The notes under the pieces: model-generated
Databases searched by the model: none
The model's input: only the letters and a program-made list of their open reading frames with translations
Told to the model about the DNA's origin: nothing
In this document: in pieces, positions 1-10,930 of the stretch
Position numbering within the stretch: the stretch's first letter is position 1
Layout: each line of letters starts with the position of its first letter
Program-made: the position numbers and the translations under genes
NCBI GenBank assembly: GCA_015039315.1
Contig: WIDE01000006.1
Location: 490,585 to 554,584 of the forward strand
Length of the DNA: 64,000 bases
From: Clavulina sp. PMI_390
Taxonomy: Eukaryota; Basidiomycota; Agaricomycetes; Cantharellales; Hydnaceae
Reading direction: 5' to 3'

Positions 1-3000
1 GATCATAAGGGCTTTGCCAAGCGATTCGGTTGCTTGGTCATGCTCGTGAATAGCAGAGAGGTACAAGGCATACTGTGGATGACGCGTCAGAAATATCAGC
101 AAATCATGATGAACGTACCCATAATTTTGGCCAGAGGAAATGGTACTCACTTGAACCCAGACGTTCGGGTTTTCTTCGTCAAGGACCTCGGCCTCCATGA
201 TAGCGCCTTTTGCCTGGTCCAGCCTCCCCATCCTTCGGAACGTTGCTGCAGAGGTTAGCCAAATCTCCGACAATAGCCGGTTTTCCTCCAACGTGCGACG
301 AGATGCACCATATGCAGACGGGAGAGTAGGAGACTCTGGTCGCTCTGGAGAACCTGCGAATGAGCTGTGCCCATTGTACGAAGAGCCAACCGGAGAGCGT
401 CGTCGAGAGTGGATTGATGATGCCTGATAATACTCTGGGGCATGAAGATCTGGGAGATCAGGAGCCCGCCGTCAGTCCACATTCATGATCTGTCTTGAGG
501 TAAGAAACATTTACCTGGTGCTGAAGTATAGGAGCTTGTTCGACGGAATGATGTTCCCGAGGAAGCGGCTCTTGAATTCTTTTTCCGATTCAAAGGGTTC
601 AGCGGTCGGTGGCCCTGTAGGATGCGCTTAGAGACAGAAAGCTTATTAGTGCTCGCCGACTGCTGTTGCTGGAAAGCAAGAGGATATGCCGAGGGTGGTG
701 GTTCTGTCGTTGTAGGACTCGTTGGCATCTGGACCTCGATACGTGGGATATCCAGCGAAATGGGGCCTGAATGCTCTGTTCTGCTTATCTGTTCAAAAGA
801 TGTATCTGCGGTCAACGTGAGCAAGGAATAAAGTTAGATCATACGTCCTAGCACACAAGAAGTGCCAAAATAACGAACCTCGTGTTGATCCATCTGGGGG
901 CCCACTCGGGCAATGTCCAGAGAAGAACGCAAACACATCAGGCCACCGTTCATTCGCCCTCTCTGCCCCCTCGTACCGCTCGGAGAGGACTAATTGACTG
1001 AGCAATAATTGAATCGATGCGGTAAACTTTTCATGAGTCTGCATGAACGGAACGATGGGGATTGGATAGTGCAGATCTGCGGGAGAGGGTAGGATCCCTG
1101 CTTTGGGGGAAATGATAAATTTGAGGGACTTGGAGGACGCTGATGGGATTGCTGGGGGAGCAGCCAATGAGTCGGAATGGTCTGGGGTGGAATCAGCAGC
1201 AACAGCTGAACCATTGGATGCACCAAAGTCTTGTGCATCGACACCAGGCTCCAGCTGCTTATGCTCGCCGTTCCCAGTTGCCACTGGCTCTTCCGCTTCC
1301 CTATCTGGGGTTGAGAGGGCCATATCCTCGTGTGTTTTCACAATCCCTAGCTCAAGGACCTGCAGGGCATTTTCCCAGTCTTCTTGTGCAGTGAGGAGGA
1401 GACCTAGGAGGTGCCACGTCCGCGCATCATTGGGAGCGAGCTCTACAGCCTGGCGGGCGGATAGTACCGCAGCGTCAACATCTCTCAGAGCCGATTGTAT
1501 GCAAGCGAGGTGATAGAAGGCTGTTGGAGATGAAGGGTCAAGGGTGGTTGATTCGAGTAGGTGGTCTCGAGCTTGTGTCAAGTGTCGCGGCCGCTCAGTC
1601 TCACTATGTTCTAGACAAAATACCAGTGAGTCAGAGAACGAGAGGAAGATGAAGTGAATATCAATAGATTTACCAAAGTCGACGGCGCGCGAACTCAGCA
1701 CCCCTTGCGTAGCAAGGTATTTGGCACGCGTCTTGGATGGCCATTTCCGCGCAGGTGAGGCATCAGAAGCAGCCTCCGTCGGGTCAGGAGTCGCATCTCC
1801 AATAACGTCCCTCGCAATAGCCATCATCCTCTTCGCTTCCTTGACGTCCTCATCCCCTCCGTACTTGCACATCATCCTTACGCCCATCAGAAGAATGTCA
1901 AGGAACACGTCGTCTGCATCCGCGTCCTCCTCTGGAGCTCGCTCCAACCCGTCTGCTTTTTCATCCAGCTCCTCCGCAATAGTATCTGGATGCTCGGCTG
2001 GGAGGTCAGTCGGCCGGCGCTTCAATTGCAGCGACACAGCTCCAACCGCAGTTTGTCGATTCTTGGAGACTAGCTGCACGTAGAGGTGGAGCGTCCGCTT
2101 AGATTTGTCAAAGTCCCCGGTGGCAAGTTGTAGCCGGACGAGGTGGCGCAGGATGCGTTGGGAGTGGAATGTTAGGCGAGTACCCCACCACATGATCTAT
2201 GGATGATGAGGTAGAGGAATCAATCAGTATGGGAAAAACACTCTGAAAATATACTCAACAAGGAAAACCTACATCAATAATCCACTCTGCCTCCTGTTCA
2301 TCACATCCACCCCTCTCCCAAATGCCCATACACAAATCTACGAAATCGTTCACATCCCAGTTGACTTCTCCCGCCCTCGGGAACACAGTGGATGCCTCGA
2401 GGGTTTTTTGTAGCTGCTCTGCGCACTCGTGCGCATCTTGGTACCACGTCTTTCTCCGCGCAGCCACCACAGAACCCGAAGTCGGTGAGGGAAGAGAAGT
2501 AGAGTTTGAGATGGAGAGCGATGTGGGGCGGGGGAATGGAGGGGCGAGGCAAAGACCACGGAGGTAGAGGGAGAAGACAGCCGCGGCCCCGATGGGGCGG
2601 AAGGTTGGCGGCCAGCGGTAGGCATAATCACGATATATTTTGAGGTATGGAAGCGCAACCTCCACAGGTCTTGAGAGACAAAGAGAGTGCATGAGCGATA
2701 AAACAGTTACAGGCCCAATGACGAGTCTAAGAAATACTTACAGCCTCTGTGATGCGACGATTGCTCGCCGTCTCAGCAGCCGTTCAACCCATCGCCACAG
2801 CTCGCGCTGATCGCGAAACGAAGCAGCGTCTGACTTTTCTGATTTGGCCGTCGTCGATATTGACCCATGGGACGAAGGAATGAGCCCAAGTGTCTCGATG
2901 AGTTTGGCTCCAGCATCATAGGCTTTCAAGGCATCTGAGACGTGGTTCAGGCTTTCTTGGGACATGCCTGCAAGAGTTGAGTGGTCAGAAATACAACACA

Positions 3001-3954
3001 GTATACACAACTAACTGGTCCCCCTGGGCAAAGGCCGCTTGTTACCTTCCTCACATCTCCCTCGTATCCTCTCCACGGCTGCCCACAGCTCCTGGGGGGA
3101 GTGCTTGTTGCCCGGCGCAGCGTCCCGGAGCCTCTCCGTAATCGATAAAGAGGGAGGCACGGAAGAGGTCTTGGGGGCGGGGGAATCTATCGAAACAGAG
3201 GATAAGATCGACAAGCACTCGCTGGGATTACCCAGAGCATAGGCGAGATGTGCTTTGGTGAGCAGAACGGACTGTGAAGAAAAGAGGAAAGAACAATCAG
3301 TTCTGCTTGTATGGAATTGAACAAGGAATCACTCGAGACTGACCTCGTTAATGGTCGAAGTCTCGCCTAGGCTTCCCAAACCTTTCAAGATCTCTTGAAC
3401 CTCGTCCTTTCGCTCTTCACGCAGCTGGCCCTCGGAACCCAAGCGAAGAGGGGTCTTTCGATCAGCCAAATCATAATCTAGATTCTCCAACGATATCTTC
3501 CGAGCAGAAGATGGCGAAGTTGACGAAGAGCCGATGAGGAGCAGCGAAACCGCTTGGAGAGACGAAGCAAGATTTGCAAAGTCTTTTGATGAGGCAATAT
3601 TTTTGAGGTCAATCGTCGGCGTGATGAGAAAGCAGATTCGCCGTGCAAGAAGGGATTTAAATAGACATGTGAGACCATCACAACCATGAAGTAACGAAAA
3701 GATCAGCCCCTCTGTGTGGATGTGCTTGCAAAAGCTTTGGACCGCGCACCGTCATTCCCAGTGTGCTTCCTATATTTTCTGAGCAGCTCAGACCAGCTGA
3801 GTGTCGGGGCGGTCGTACCAGGTATACTGCCCGGTGTCGATTCGGCCCATGCGCCGCGGAGCAACGCTGCGTGCAGCTGCTGCGTATAATGTGTCCCCTT
3901 TGGATTTGGTATTGAATGCGGCTGACTTGGGCCTGCCGTTGTGTTTGTCGCCAT
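1..3954 (-). CDS. YPP1/TTC7-like TPR protein (3' end outside window)
   Basis: Large tetratricopeptide-repeat protein. In yeast and animals this family (Ypp1/TTC7) scaffolds the PI4-kinase Stt4 with Efr3 at the plasma membrane. The ATG is at 3954 and the product begins MATNTTAGPSQPHS. Exons follow near 3361-3710, 3050-3270, 2760-2965, 2275-2690, 1680-2193 and 830-1610, with more down to base 1. TPR-like helices are clear near 1380-1600 (AFYHLACIQSALRDVDAAVL, then ARTWHLLGLLLTAQEDWENA) and again at 160-300 (a LLSEIWLTSAATFRRMGRLD helix pair). The gene continues beyond base 1, so the last repeats are missing. An acidic, low-complexity insert lies between repeat blocks near 1100-1290. The first intron appears to be only about 38 bases, so the exon 1-2 junction is uncertain. 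The family call rests on architecture and overall resemblance, not on a search. Confidence 0.75.
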
Positions 3955-4725
3955 GAGAGACGATGCCTATAGCACAAGCGAGCGGGGAGACGGAGGGGAG
4001 AGAGACGACGAGAAAGAGAGGGAGACAAGGCACGGACGGCCGTTTCAGAGTTTGGGCGTTCAACGATTCAATACAAGTGCCAGTGACGGCGTTGTTTGCG
4101 AACGTTTGTCAAAAGGAGCGATAATCCACGCCCGAGGATCCACCCACACAGAGTTAGAGTCATTATTCGTGCTTAGAACGGGAAGCAACCAACAAGGAGA
4201 GAGGAAATGGCTTACCCCACAGCATCCCAAGATAAAGCCAAAACACATTGGTTTGTGTGACTGTCGTGAGCGGAGTTCCTCACTGTCCTGGGTCCGCCCG
4301 TTGTGATGTCATTGGGTTTTTCACATCTGAGTTTTTCACGAGGGGCGATTTCAAAAAACCTAGATCGATACGTCTCTTTTTGTTCAGGCCAATCTCGCCA
4401 CCTTGTAGCTCCCGGCGGTTCAGTGCTGCACGCGATGAGACTCCGCTTTGGTACGCCAGAACGGCTCGGGAGGTTCTAAGATATTCCGATCCGGCAACAT
4501 GCTCATCCGCGGCCACGGATGGAGAATTTCGGATACAAGTTTTGTTCGTGGATAGAGCCGTATGCATCCGACTCCGATCCGATCCACTCAGACCCTCGAT
4601 TCTGAAACAAGCTCACAAGTGACACGCAGAATAGCATGATGTATACGGCATTACTATCGCTGCAGTCTACGACGCTGGCGGAAAAAAAATCTATCCAAGA
4701 GAACGAAGAATGGAAAAAAGAATAT
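3955..4725. other. Intergenic: 5' side of TTC7-like gene, 3' side of F-box gene
   Basis: The right end should hold the 3' UTR of the minus-strand F-box gene, and the left end the promoter and 5' leader of the TTC7-like gene. A purine-rich GAGA-type tract lies at about 3985-4025 just upstream of the TTC7 start. I saw no convincing coding exon on either strand. Confidence 0.6.
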
Positions 4726-6324
4726 CTACAACATAATCACCTTCACAGCCCTATCCTCTTCCGCACCAATCAGGTCTTCGTATGCCTTGAGGATAAGTCC
4801 ACAGTGAATCTCAATCTTTTGCATCTTGATCCCAAACGTCCCGCGCGCTCCACACGCACACGGCTCGCGCCAGTACCGAGCCTCGGGAGAGTCAACGTCA
4901 TCCATCCTAGACTCTGGCAGTGCTACTTCGCGCCGCGCCGACGAATATTGCGGTTCGGGATGCCATGGGTTACCACCATGGTTCGAGGTGCCTTTGTAAT
5001 GCACGTCAGACGCTGGGAGGAACGTCATGTTGAGCACTGAGGCCGCCGCGGCGTAGGACATGCAAGGGGTAGTGCGCGTATGCGTCGACCCTGATTTAGG
5101 TGCATCTGAGAGAGTGATGGGGCGTGAAATGGGGGCATCTCCAAAGCAGGAGTGTCGGATCTGTTAGTCCGCAAAAAATAATTGTGTGGAGTTAGAATCA
5201 TAATGCCACAGCTTTTTTTCATGCCCAGGAGAGAGAAAGAGAGAAAGAAAGGAAACTCACGCGCTCCAGCCCTTTGGTAATTGTGCAATTATACTGATAC
5301 GTGAATCCACTCTTCCTCAGCGGGGCTCCTTTGCCGCGAGCGGCACGAGCACCAACGCTAGTATTGGATTCGGCATCGCTCGCAGCTCCTGATGATTCAG
5401 ACTCGTAGCCTTCATCCTTTGTCTCCACCTTGACCTCCCTCCTAGCCATCGTCAGGCTCCACAGCACCGTGCGGAAACTCTCAAACGGCATCTCAATATC
5501 AATGGGGAAGGGCACATCCTCAGCGGAAAACTCAAAGGTTGCTCGCGGTGAGTAGTAAGAGGGAGGGACTTCTTGTTCGCCGGAGGAAGCAGGCGAGGAG
5601 GAAGAGGAGGAGGATGTAGGAAGGGAGGACGGGTGAGAATAAGGCTTGTCTGGAAAGCTCGTGGTGGTGGCTTGTGAGCAGCCGGCGGTCGATTCAGACA
5701 ATAACTCTAGATCGCACGTCTCAACGCGAGAAAAAGTGAGGGCATGTCGCCGCTTGTAACTCCCATCCATGGGCAAGCCGACTTCAAACTACATGGGTAG
5801 GATTTGATTGATCGAGGGAGGGAGGGAGAGAGTGGAATGGCGGGATTCAAAATTAGCGTGCGAATCTCGCTTCGACCATACAGGGATGGATGGATGCCCT
5901 GCTGGATATACGTGATGATGAGGATAACACTCACCCTGGCATTGAACAGGTCTCCATTCCTCGAGTCTGCGTGCAAGAGGCGCGAGGCGTGGCGGCGCAT
6001 GAGGAGGGAAACGAGGGCGAAGAAGCGGCGCGAGACCAACATGCATTGGACGAGCGAACGAACGGGGAGGTACTCGAGCGCGTCCATGAGCAGCTCAGTA
6101 GGGAGGAACTGTAGGACATTGACGCCAGCACCGTTCGCCGATGCGAGCAGCAGTGCATTTTGCTCGTGGCACGCCTCGGAATCTTGTCGGCCTGGTTTGC
6201 CTGAAATGACGTCGTGTGGCCCGGAGTCGCGCGAGCGTGTAGAGTTGTTCATCTCCTGAAGAAACTCGAGCCTGGCGGCGGACATGATGTCGAGCCAATT
6301 CGGGACGCCGTCATAGATCGACAT
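4726..6324 (-). CDS. F-box protein
   Basis: Predicted substrate adaptor of an SCF-type ubiquitin ligase. Three exons join in frame: 6324 down to about 5935, about 5790-5272, and about 5198-4726. The ATG at 6324 gives MSIYDGVPNWLDIM. An F-box lies at roughly residues 70-110, with the core LQFLPTELLMDALEYLPVRS followed by a conserved-looking CMLVSRRFFAL. The rest (about 350 residues) has a serine-rich stretch near 5590-5640 encoded by a GAG/GGA-type repeat, then a C-terminal part with a CACG motif. No leucine-rich or WD repeats are visible after the F-box, so the target cannot be guessed. The end is the TAG at 4726-4728. Confidence 0.8.
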
Positions 6325-7095
6325 TGATCGCGGGATCGAGGTAAGGGCAGGGGCAAGTTAAGGGGAATGTGCGGCAGGCGCAAATGGTGGGTGGGTGGGT
6401 GGGGGGCGCGAAACTGAGGAAGGGACGGAAAGCTGGGTAGACTTGCCGGGTTTTTGTAGCTCGACAGGACGGGGGGGATACTAGTAGGGCCACAGAATTT
6501 AAACTGGGCCGCACTCAATCGCCATATGCATGTGTGGGTCGGCCTCTGTCGGGTTTATGCAACTAATATGCAGCCGCGGACTTGTTGGCGCGATAAGGGG
6601 GAAACACGCCAGGTAGGGTTCGAATGGGACGATAATATTGATAGCTCGCCATGAACGCCCGGAGATTCTCATCACTGACTCATTTGGGTGGGTTAGATAC
6701 GGTCTCAGGTGCCCGCTTTGTGATGGTTATGGCGCGGAGTGGTGGCCTAGGGAGCCCAGGGGCCGTGTTTTGTGCCCCCGTGGTCTGCGCCGATCCAGGT
6801 GGAACAGCCGATGCTGCGTACACTCCCCGCCGGGACACCGTGCACCCAAAAAATAGCCTAGATATGCGAGGGATTTTGTCGGCGGAATTCGATTATGAAT
6901 AGAAGATTATAGTACAAGTATATATTGATTGGTAGTAGCAGTACGACACGATGTATGTATGTATGAAGAGACGTGAATCCCGGATGGAGGTGATGCTGCT
7001 GCAGTGTGAAGTCTTTCGGAAACCCTATGCGAGAAACATGGGAGCGCATTTGGAGCACCAAATAGGAGCGAGGGGGATAAAGAGCACCGGGTGGA
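6325..7095. other. Intergenic: F-box promoter and TAF11 3' flank
   Basis: There are G-rich and GGTGGG-type runs at about 6385-6410 immediately upstream of the F-box gene, and an AT-rich patch at about 6890-6960 that probably carries the TAF11 3' end. Open frames near 6638-6902 are short and unlike any protein I know. I see no gene here. Confidence 0.6.
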
Positions 7096-7877
7096 TCAGC
7101 GGACGAAACGCAGTTTGCCCTTCATTGGTTGTGCGGGACCAACACGGCCGTATTCCTCAGAGTATTGGCGATACGCTTCACGGAGGTGTTCAGGTGCGAG
7201 AGCACCTGTTTCCCCTTTTGCTTTTTGGATCTCTCGTGCTGCATAGTAGGGGGAGAAGGATACGCACGTACGGTGAGCTATACCTGACTGGTGGCGACGA
7301 ATAAACTAACGACTTTACCTTTCTCGACCATCTCAGCGACAAAGACTTTGGCCACGCCGCCAATCATGGGCAATGCAGCTGGATTGGGGTTGTTCATTCC
7401 GACATTCCCAAGCACCTAGTTTGTGATGTAATTGATTGCATCAAGATATATACGCTTTGAGAGAGAAGTAAACACGCAGTTTGCTCACGCGTTTGATAGC
7501 AGGACCCTTAAAGGCCACACTTCGGAAGAGACTCAGACGCTCAGACTGCTCAGTGTCAAAGGTCTCATGCATAAGTCTAGTACAACAAGCGACATGAAGC
7601 AACACATGGATATGTCAATGATTCGAAGCGGGGGCTGGGTGGAGAGGGAGGCACAGGGGCAGCAGGGGGGCAGCAAGCACCTCATGTCTTCATTGATTTG
7701 ACCAGAAAAGGCAGCCTGCTTTGCAATCTCATCATCCTCGAATAACGCGTCGTCATCTTCGTCGGCAGCAGCAGCGGCGTTCTGCTCGCCCTCCTTGGAC
7801 TTTTCTGCGTCGGGGAGCAGCGCCTCGTCCTCTTCCTCGTCGTCGACCTGATCGGAGGGTTTTGCGGGAGAAGACAT
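7096..7877 (-). CDS. TAF11: TFIID subunit TAF11 (TAFII28-like, histone fold)
   Basis: Subunit of the general transcription factor TFIID that pairs with TAF13 through a histone fold. Four exons: 7681-7877, 7489-7576, 7319-7415 and 7096-7238. They sum to 525 bases, giving 174 residues. The N-terminal third is acidic and disordered (DDEEEDEALL, ADEDDDALFEDDE). The histone fold follows: EQSERLSLFRS, then AFKGPAIKRVLGN, then MIGGVAKVFVAEMVEKA, and finally ALAPEHLREAYRQY, matching helices 1-3 and the C-terminal helix of TAF11. The ATG at 7877 is the first in frame; an upstream GTG in the same frame is not used in eukaryotes. The gene is head to head with the SH3 protein at 8248, with 370 bases between start codons. 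Confidence 0.9.
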
Positions 7878-8247
7878 GTGGTGCGGCGGGATGCGTGACA
7901 CAGGCTGTTGTGACTTCCGGGTGACTTGGCAACGCGCTTATTGCAGGTTGATCAGGGATTAGATAATCCTGATTAAGCTCGCCCTTTCCCTTCCCCCGTG
8001 TCTCGTCTCTCGCCAAGTCTCTTCTTCCTTGTTCTCGTCCTCCGGGTCGTCGTCGTCGTCCGCCACGACAGCCCTCCTCACGTTCTCTTGCTTATCTTCA
8101 CGCTCTCTTTTGTCGCGGTCCACACATCGTCCTCTCGGTGTGAAACGGCCCTATTCATTCTTTTTTCCAGCATTCCTTGTCAGTGCCTTGATATCGGAAC
8201 ACACCGTCCCATCCTAGATCCCTGCGCCATCACGACCACTAGCAACG
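7878..8247. promoter_or_regulatory. Shared divergent promoter region, TAF11 / SH3 membrane protein
   Basis: These 370 bases separate two divergent start codons. The half next to the SH3 gene is strongly pyrimidine-rich on the plus strand (about 7995-8200, many TC and CGTC repeats), as is common for fungal core promoters and leaders. No TATA box is evident. The promoter role is inferred from position. Confidence 0.5.
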
Positions 8248-10221
8248 ATGGCAGGAAATCTCTCATTTGACCCGGTCATGAGCCAGCTCTCTGTCGTCTC
8301 CGTGCGCGCAGTCTCCAGTGCATCGGTCGCATCCGTATCTCTGGCTTCAATTGCTTCAGTCAAAGCCCACCCAACCACAACCACCTCTAGCTCTCACAAG
8401 GCAGCCTCAACGCCTAGCCCTGGCGTAGCAGCCGAGAGCACGCACTCTACTACCACCACTCACAAAGCCACTTCGTCCAAAAAGGGCAGTGCTACCAAGT
8501 CTACAACATCTGCGACTCATTCATCCACCAAAGGTGCCACTCAAGCGTGAGTTTTCCCTCCTTATCATGCCCGTCTGATGCATGGCCCTGATGATCGGCA
8601 ATGCAGTAAACATGGCACGTCAGGAGGCGTGATTGCCGCCGTTGTGATTATTGTTCTTCTTGTCGCAGCCGGAGCAGCCTTCTTCCTCTGGCGCCGACGC
8701 CGACAGCAGAACTCACGGCAGCGCAGTGGCCTTTGGCTAGAGAGTGGCTCCAAGTATGCTGGCATCTTCCGGAAAGGCGGCGGCGGCGGTGGGGGTGGTG
8801 GAGGGGGTAGCAATAGGAACATTGGCGAAATCTCCCCTGCCAAGCCCTACATGTTTGATGGCAATGGGTCTCTCGATCCTCGTCCCTTTAGCCTTCCACC
8901 CCCCGCCCCACCGCCCAAGGGCCAGGAAGAGAAGGACGAGTCTGACGACTTGTTGGAGGTCCCGACTCCTCACGCTGGCGCTTCTTCTCAAACCAATTTA
9001 TTGAGCCCGGTTGCTCCTTCTCCTATCCATTCTCCTCGCCCTCGCACTCCAGAACTTCCCAATACTCCCACCTCTGCGTCTCCTCTCGTAACCGAGACAG
9101 CCTCCTCCAAGGTAAAGGCTGCCCTTACCGCCGCGGGCATCGACGCCCCGAACCTCACACCCACGATGCCAGCGTCGCGACCCGACTCCGGTCCGATGTT
9201 GCTCTACTCGACACCGAGACATAACAATGATTATTATGGCTCCGGAATGGGCAGTCCTCTCGGCATGAGTAGTGCCGCGGGAGCGTCGTCGTCTAATCTC
9301 GCTGTGCAACCCTCGGTGAACGCAGCTGAGGACGGTGCCAACGTAATGGCGGCTGAAACGTCTGCATTCAACATGCCTCAGGCTGGTGGTCCAGTCATGC
9401 CAAGGCCCATCCCGGTTCCAGGCTTTGAGCTCAACGATCAGAGACACCCTCTCGCATCGACCAGCTCGTCCGTGCCCGTCACACCACTTGTCGCCATGCC
9501 TCCTGTCATGCCCACTACACCTGCAGCATTCAAGTCTGTGCCACCTTCCCCCACTTCCCCTCCCCCTCCTGCGTACACCCTCACAGCGCAACCGCTCCCT
9601 CAGATCTCCATTCAATCAACCACCTCGTCGCCATTCGTTCCCCCTCCTCCTATTGTTATCAATGGCACGACCGCAAGTGGTTCCTCCCTCGCCTCCACTC
9701 CTTCATCTCCCATGTCGCCATTGCACGCCGCCCCGTCGCCACCGCCAGTCAGGCAGCAGCCTCAGCCCCAGGTTCCCCCTCGCAAGGTCTACGCCGTAAC
9801 ACGGACGTACGTCCCTACGCTGCAAGACGAGCTGCAAATCTCCGTTGGCGACCGTGTTATCGTCGTTAACGAGTTTGATGACGGCTGGGCGTATTGCGAG
9901 AGGCTTGGCGACGCGGATGGCGCTGCAGGTGTCGTCCCGCTCGAGTGCTTGGACCGCACGAGGAATCTCGCGCTGAGGCTGGAGACAGGGCCAAGAGCGT
10001 CTCTGATGCAGAACAGGATTACCATGGCACCGCCCAGTCCAGTAGGCAGCTTTGCTTCGCTGAGCACGATGAGTGAGCGCACGACAGCAGCGCCATCTCC
10101 TGTACCTGGGATGAATGCTGGTGGTAATGCTCATGGGGATCCTTTGACGGTTGCCCCGGAACGACTGAGCGCACGCTTCAGCAGCTTCAGCGTAGACTTC
10201 TCGGCAGTCGGGAGGATCTAA
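8248..10221 (+). CDS. Single-pass membrane protein with cytoplasmic SH3 domain
   Basis: Two exons, 8248-8546 and 8607-10221, give 637 residues. The N-terminal 105 or so residues are serine/threonine-rich, like a glycosylated ectodomain. One transmembrane helix follows at about residues 107-130 (GGVIAAVVIIVLLVAAGAAF), with a basic stop-transfer LWRRRRQQ. A run of about 11 glycines lies just inside the membrane. A long Pro/Ser-rich disordered cytoplasmic region leads to an SH3 domain at about residues 493-553, with ALYDY replaced by AVTRTYVPTLQDEL, then GDRVIV, DDGWAYCERL and GVVPLECL. Yeast Fus1 and similar basidiomycete proteins share this single-helix plus SH3 plan; Sho1 has four helices. 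A polarity or cell-fusion role is inference. No clear cleavable signal peptide is seen. Confidence 0.8.
8770..8808 (+). repeat. GGC/GGT triplet tract encoding polyglycine
   Basis: An imperfect GGN run inside the SH3 gene encodes a stretch of glycines just after the membrane helix. It is likely length-variable between strains. Confidence 0.8.
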
Positions 10222-10930
10222 AGTTGCCCAGCCTGCTGCTGTCTGTCTGTCTGTCTGACAGGCTCTCTCACGACTATTGGGGTGGAGATTGGTATCCATC
10301 TATATTTTTCCATCAATGCAACCATGTGCTATACTGCTCATCTTCATTCATTACTGTCGCGCGCTCACGCCCTCCTCTCGCCTGGAGATCCTTTTTATTC
10401 CAAATCTATGATTTTGTTTATGTCCCCCTTTGCGGGACAAAGGACCCAGGGCTTCATTCTCTCATTTCGGGGGTTTGCCTAATCTATTTTCTCTCTTTCG
10501 GGAACCCCTCGTTTTTCTTTTCCCTTTCGTTTTCGGTTCCAGGCTGTGAATATTCTCTTAAACTTGTAGCACGACGAGACCTCCCCTCTTCCTCATACAC
10601 CGCTTTGAAGGGTCTCCCTCCCCCCTCCCTTCAAAGCTCCTTGTCTGTTTTTGTCTCTGCCGACCAACCAACCCACGATTGTATTCCTTTCATGGAGTAC
10701 TTTAGTAGATTTACCAGCTCTCACCTCTCTCCCCATACCATACTCTTTGTAAGCTCTGGTTCTACTGCCGTAGATTATTATATTCAGTCTGTACCACACT
10801 TTCATTGCTGGCGTCTGTACGAAGCAGCAACATGAGACCAGTCCTGTTGGTGAGAATCAGGCTGAACTTGAACACTGTGTTCGCTCTGCAACAGAACAGA
10901 GCGATCTTGTGTCGTTGAGAAACCTTCGAG
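10222..10930. other. Intergenic: 3' UTR of SH3 gene and LST8 promoter
   Basis: Pyrimidine-rich on the plus strand, with a short CTGT microsatellite at about 10238-10258. A long open frame here is explained by this composition. No supported gene. Confidence 0.6.

Noticed and set aside
4248..4622. Plus-strand frame between the TTC7-like and F-box genes
   Set aside because: It has no domain and overlaps equally long frames on the other strand; it is likely 3' UTR and promoter sequence.
6600..6640. tRNA B-box-like GGTTCGAATGG
   Set aside because: No matching A box, no cloverleaf stems and no anticodon arm could be drawn around it.
8998..9615. Long minus-strand frame opposite the SH3 gene
   Set aside because: It is the antisense shadow of the Pro/Ser-rich coding region; its Arg/Gly/His richness reflects CCN/TCN codons on the other strand.
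10224..10835. Plus-strand open frame of about 200 codons after the SH3 gene
   Set aside because: It lies in pyrimidine-rich 3' UTR/promoter sequence, starts with no good ATG context, and shows only low-complexity Ser/Phe/Leu content.
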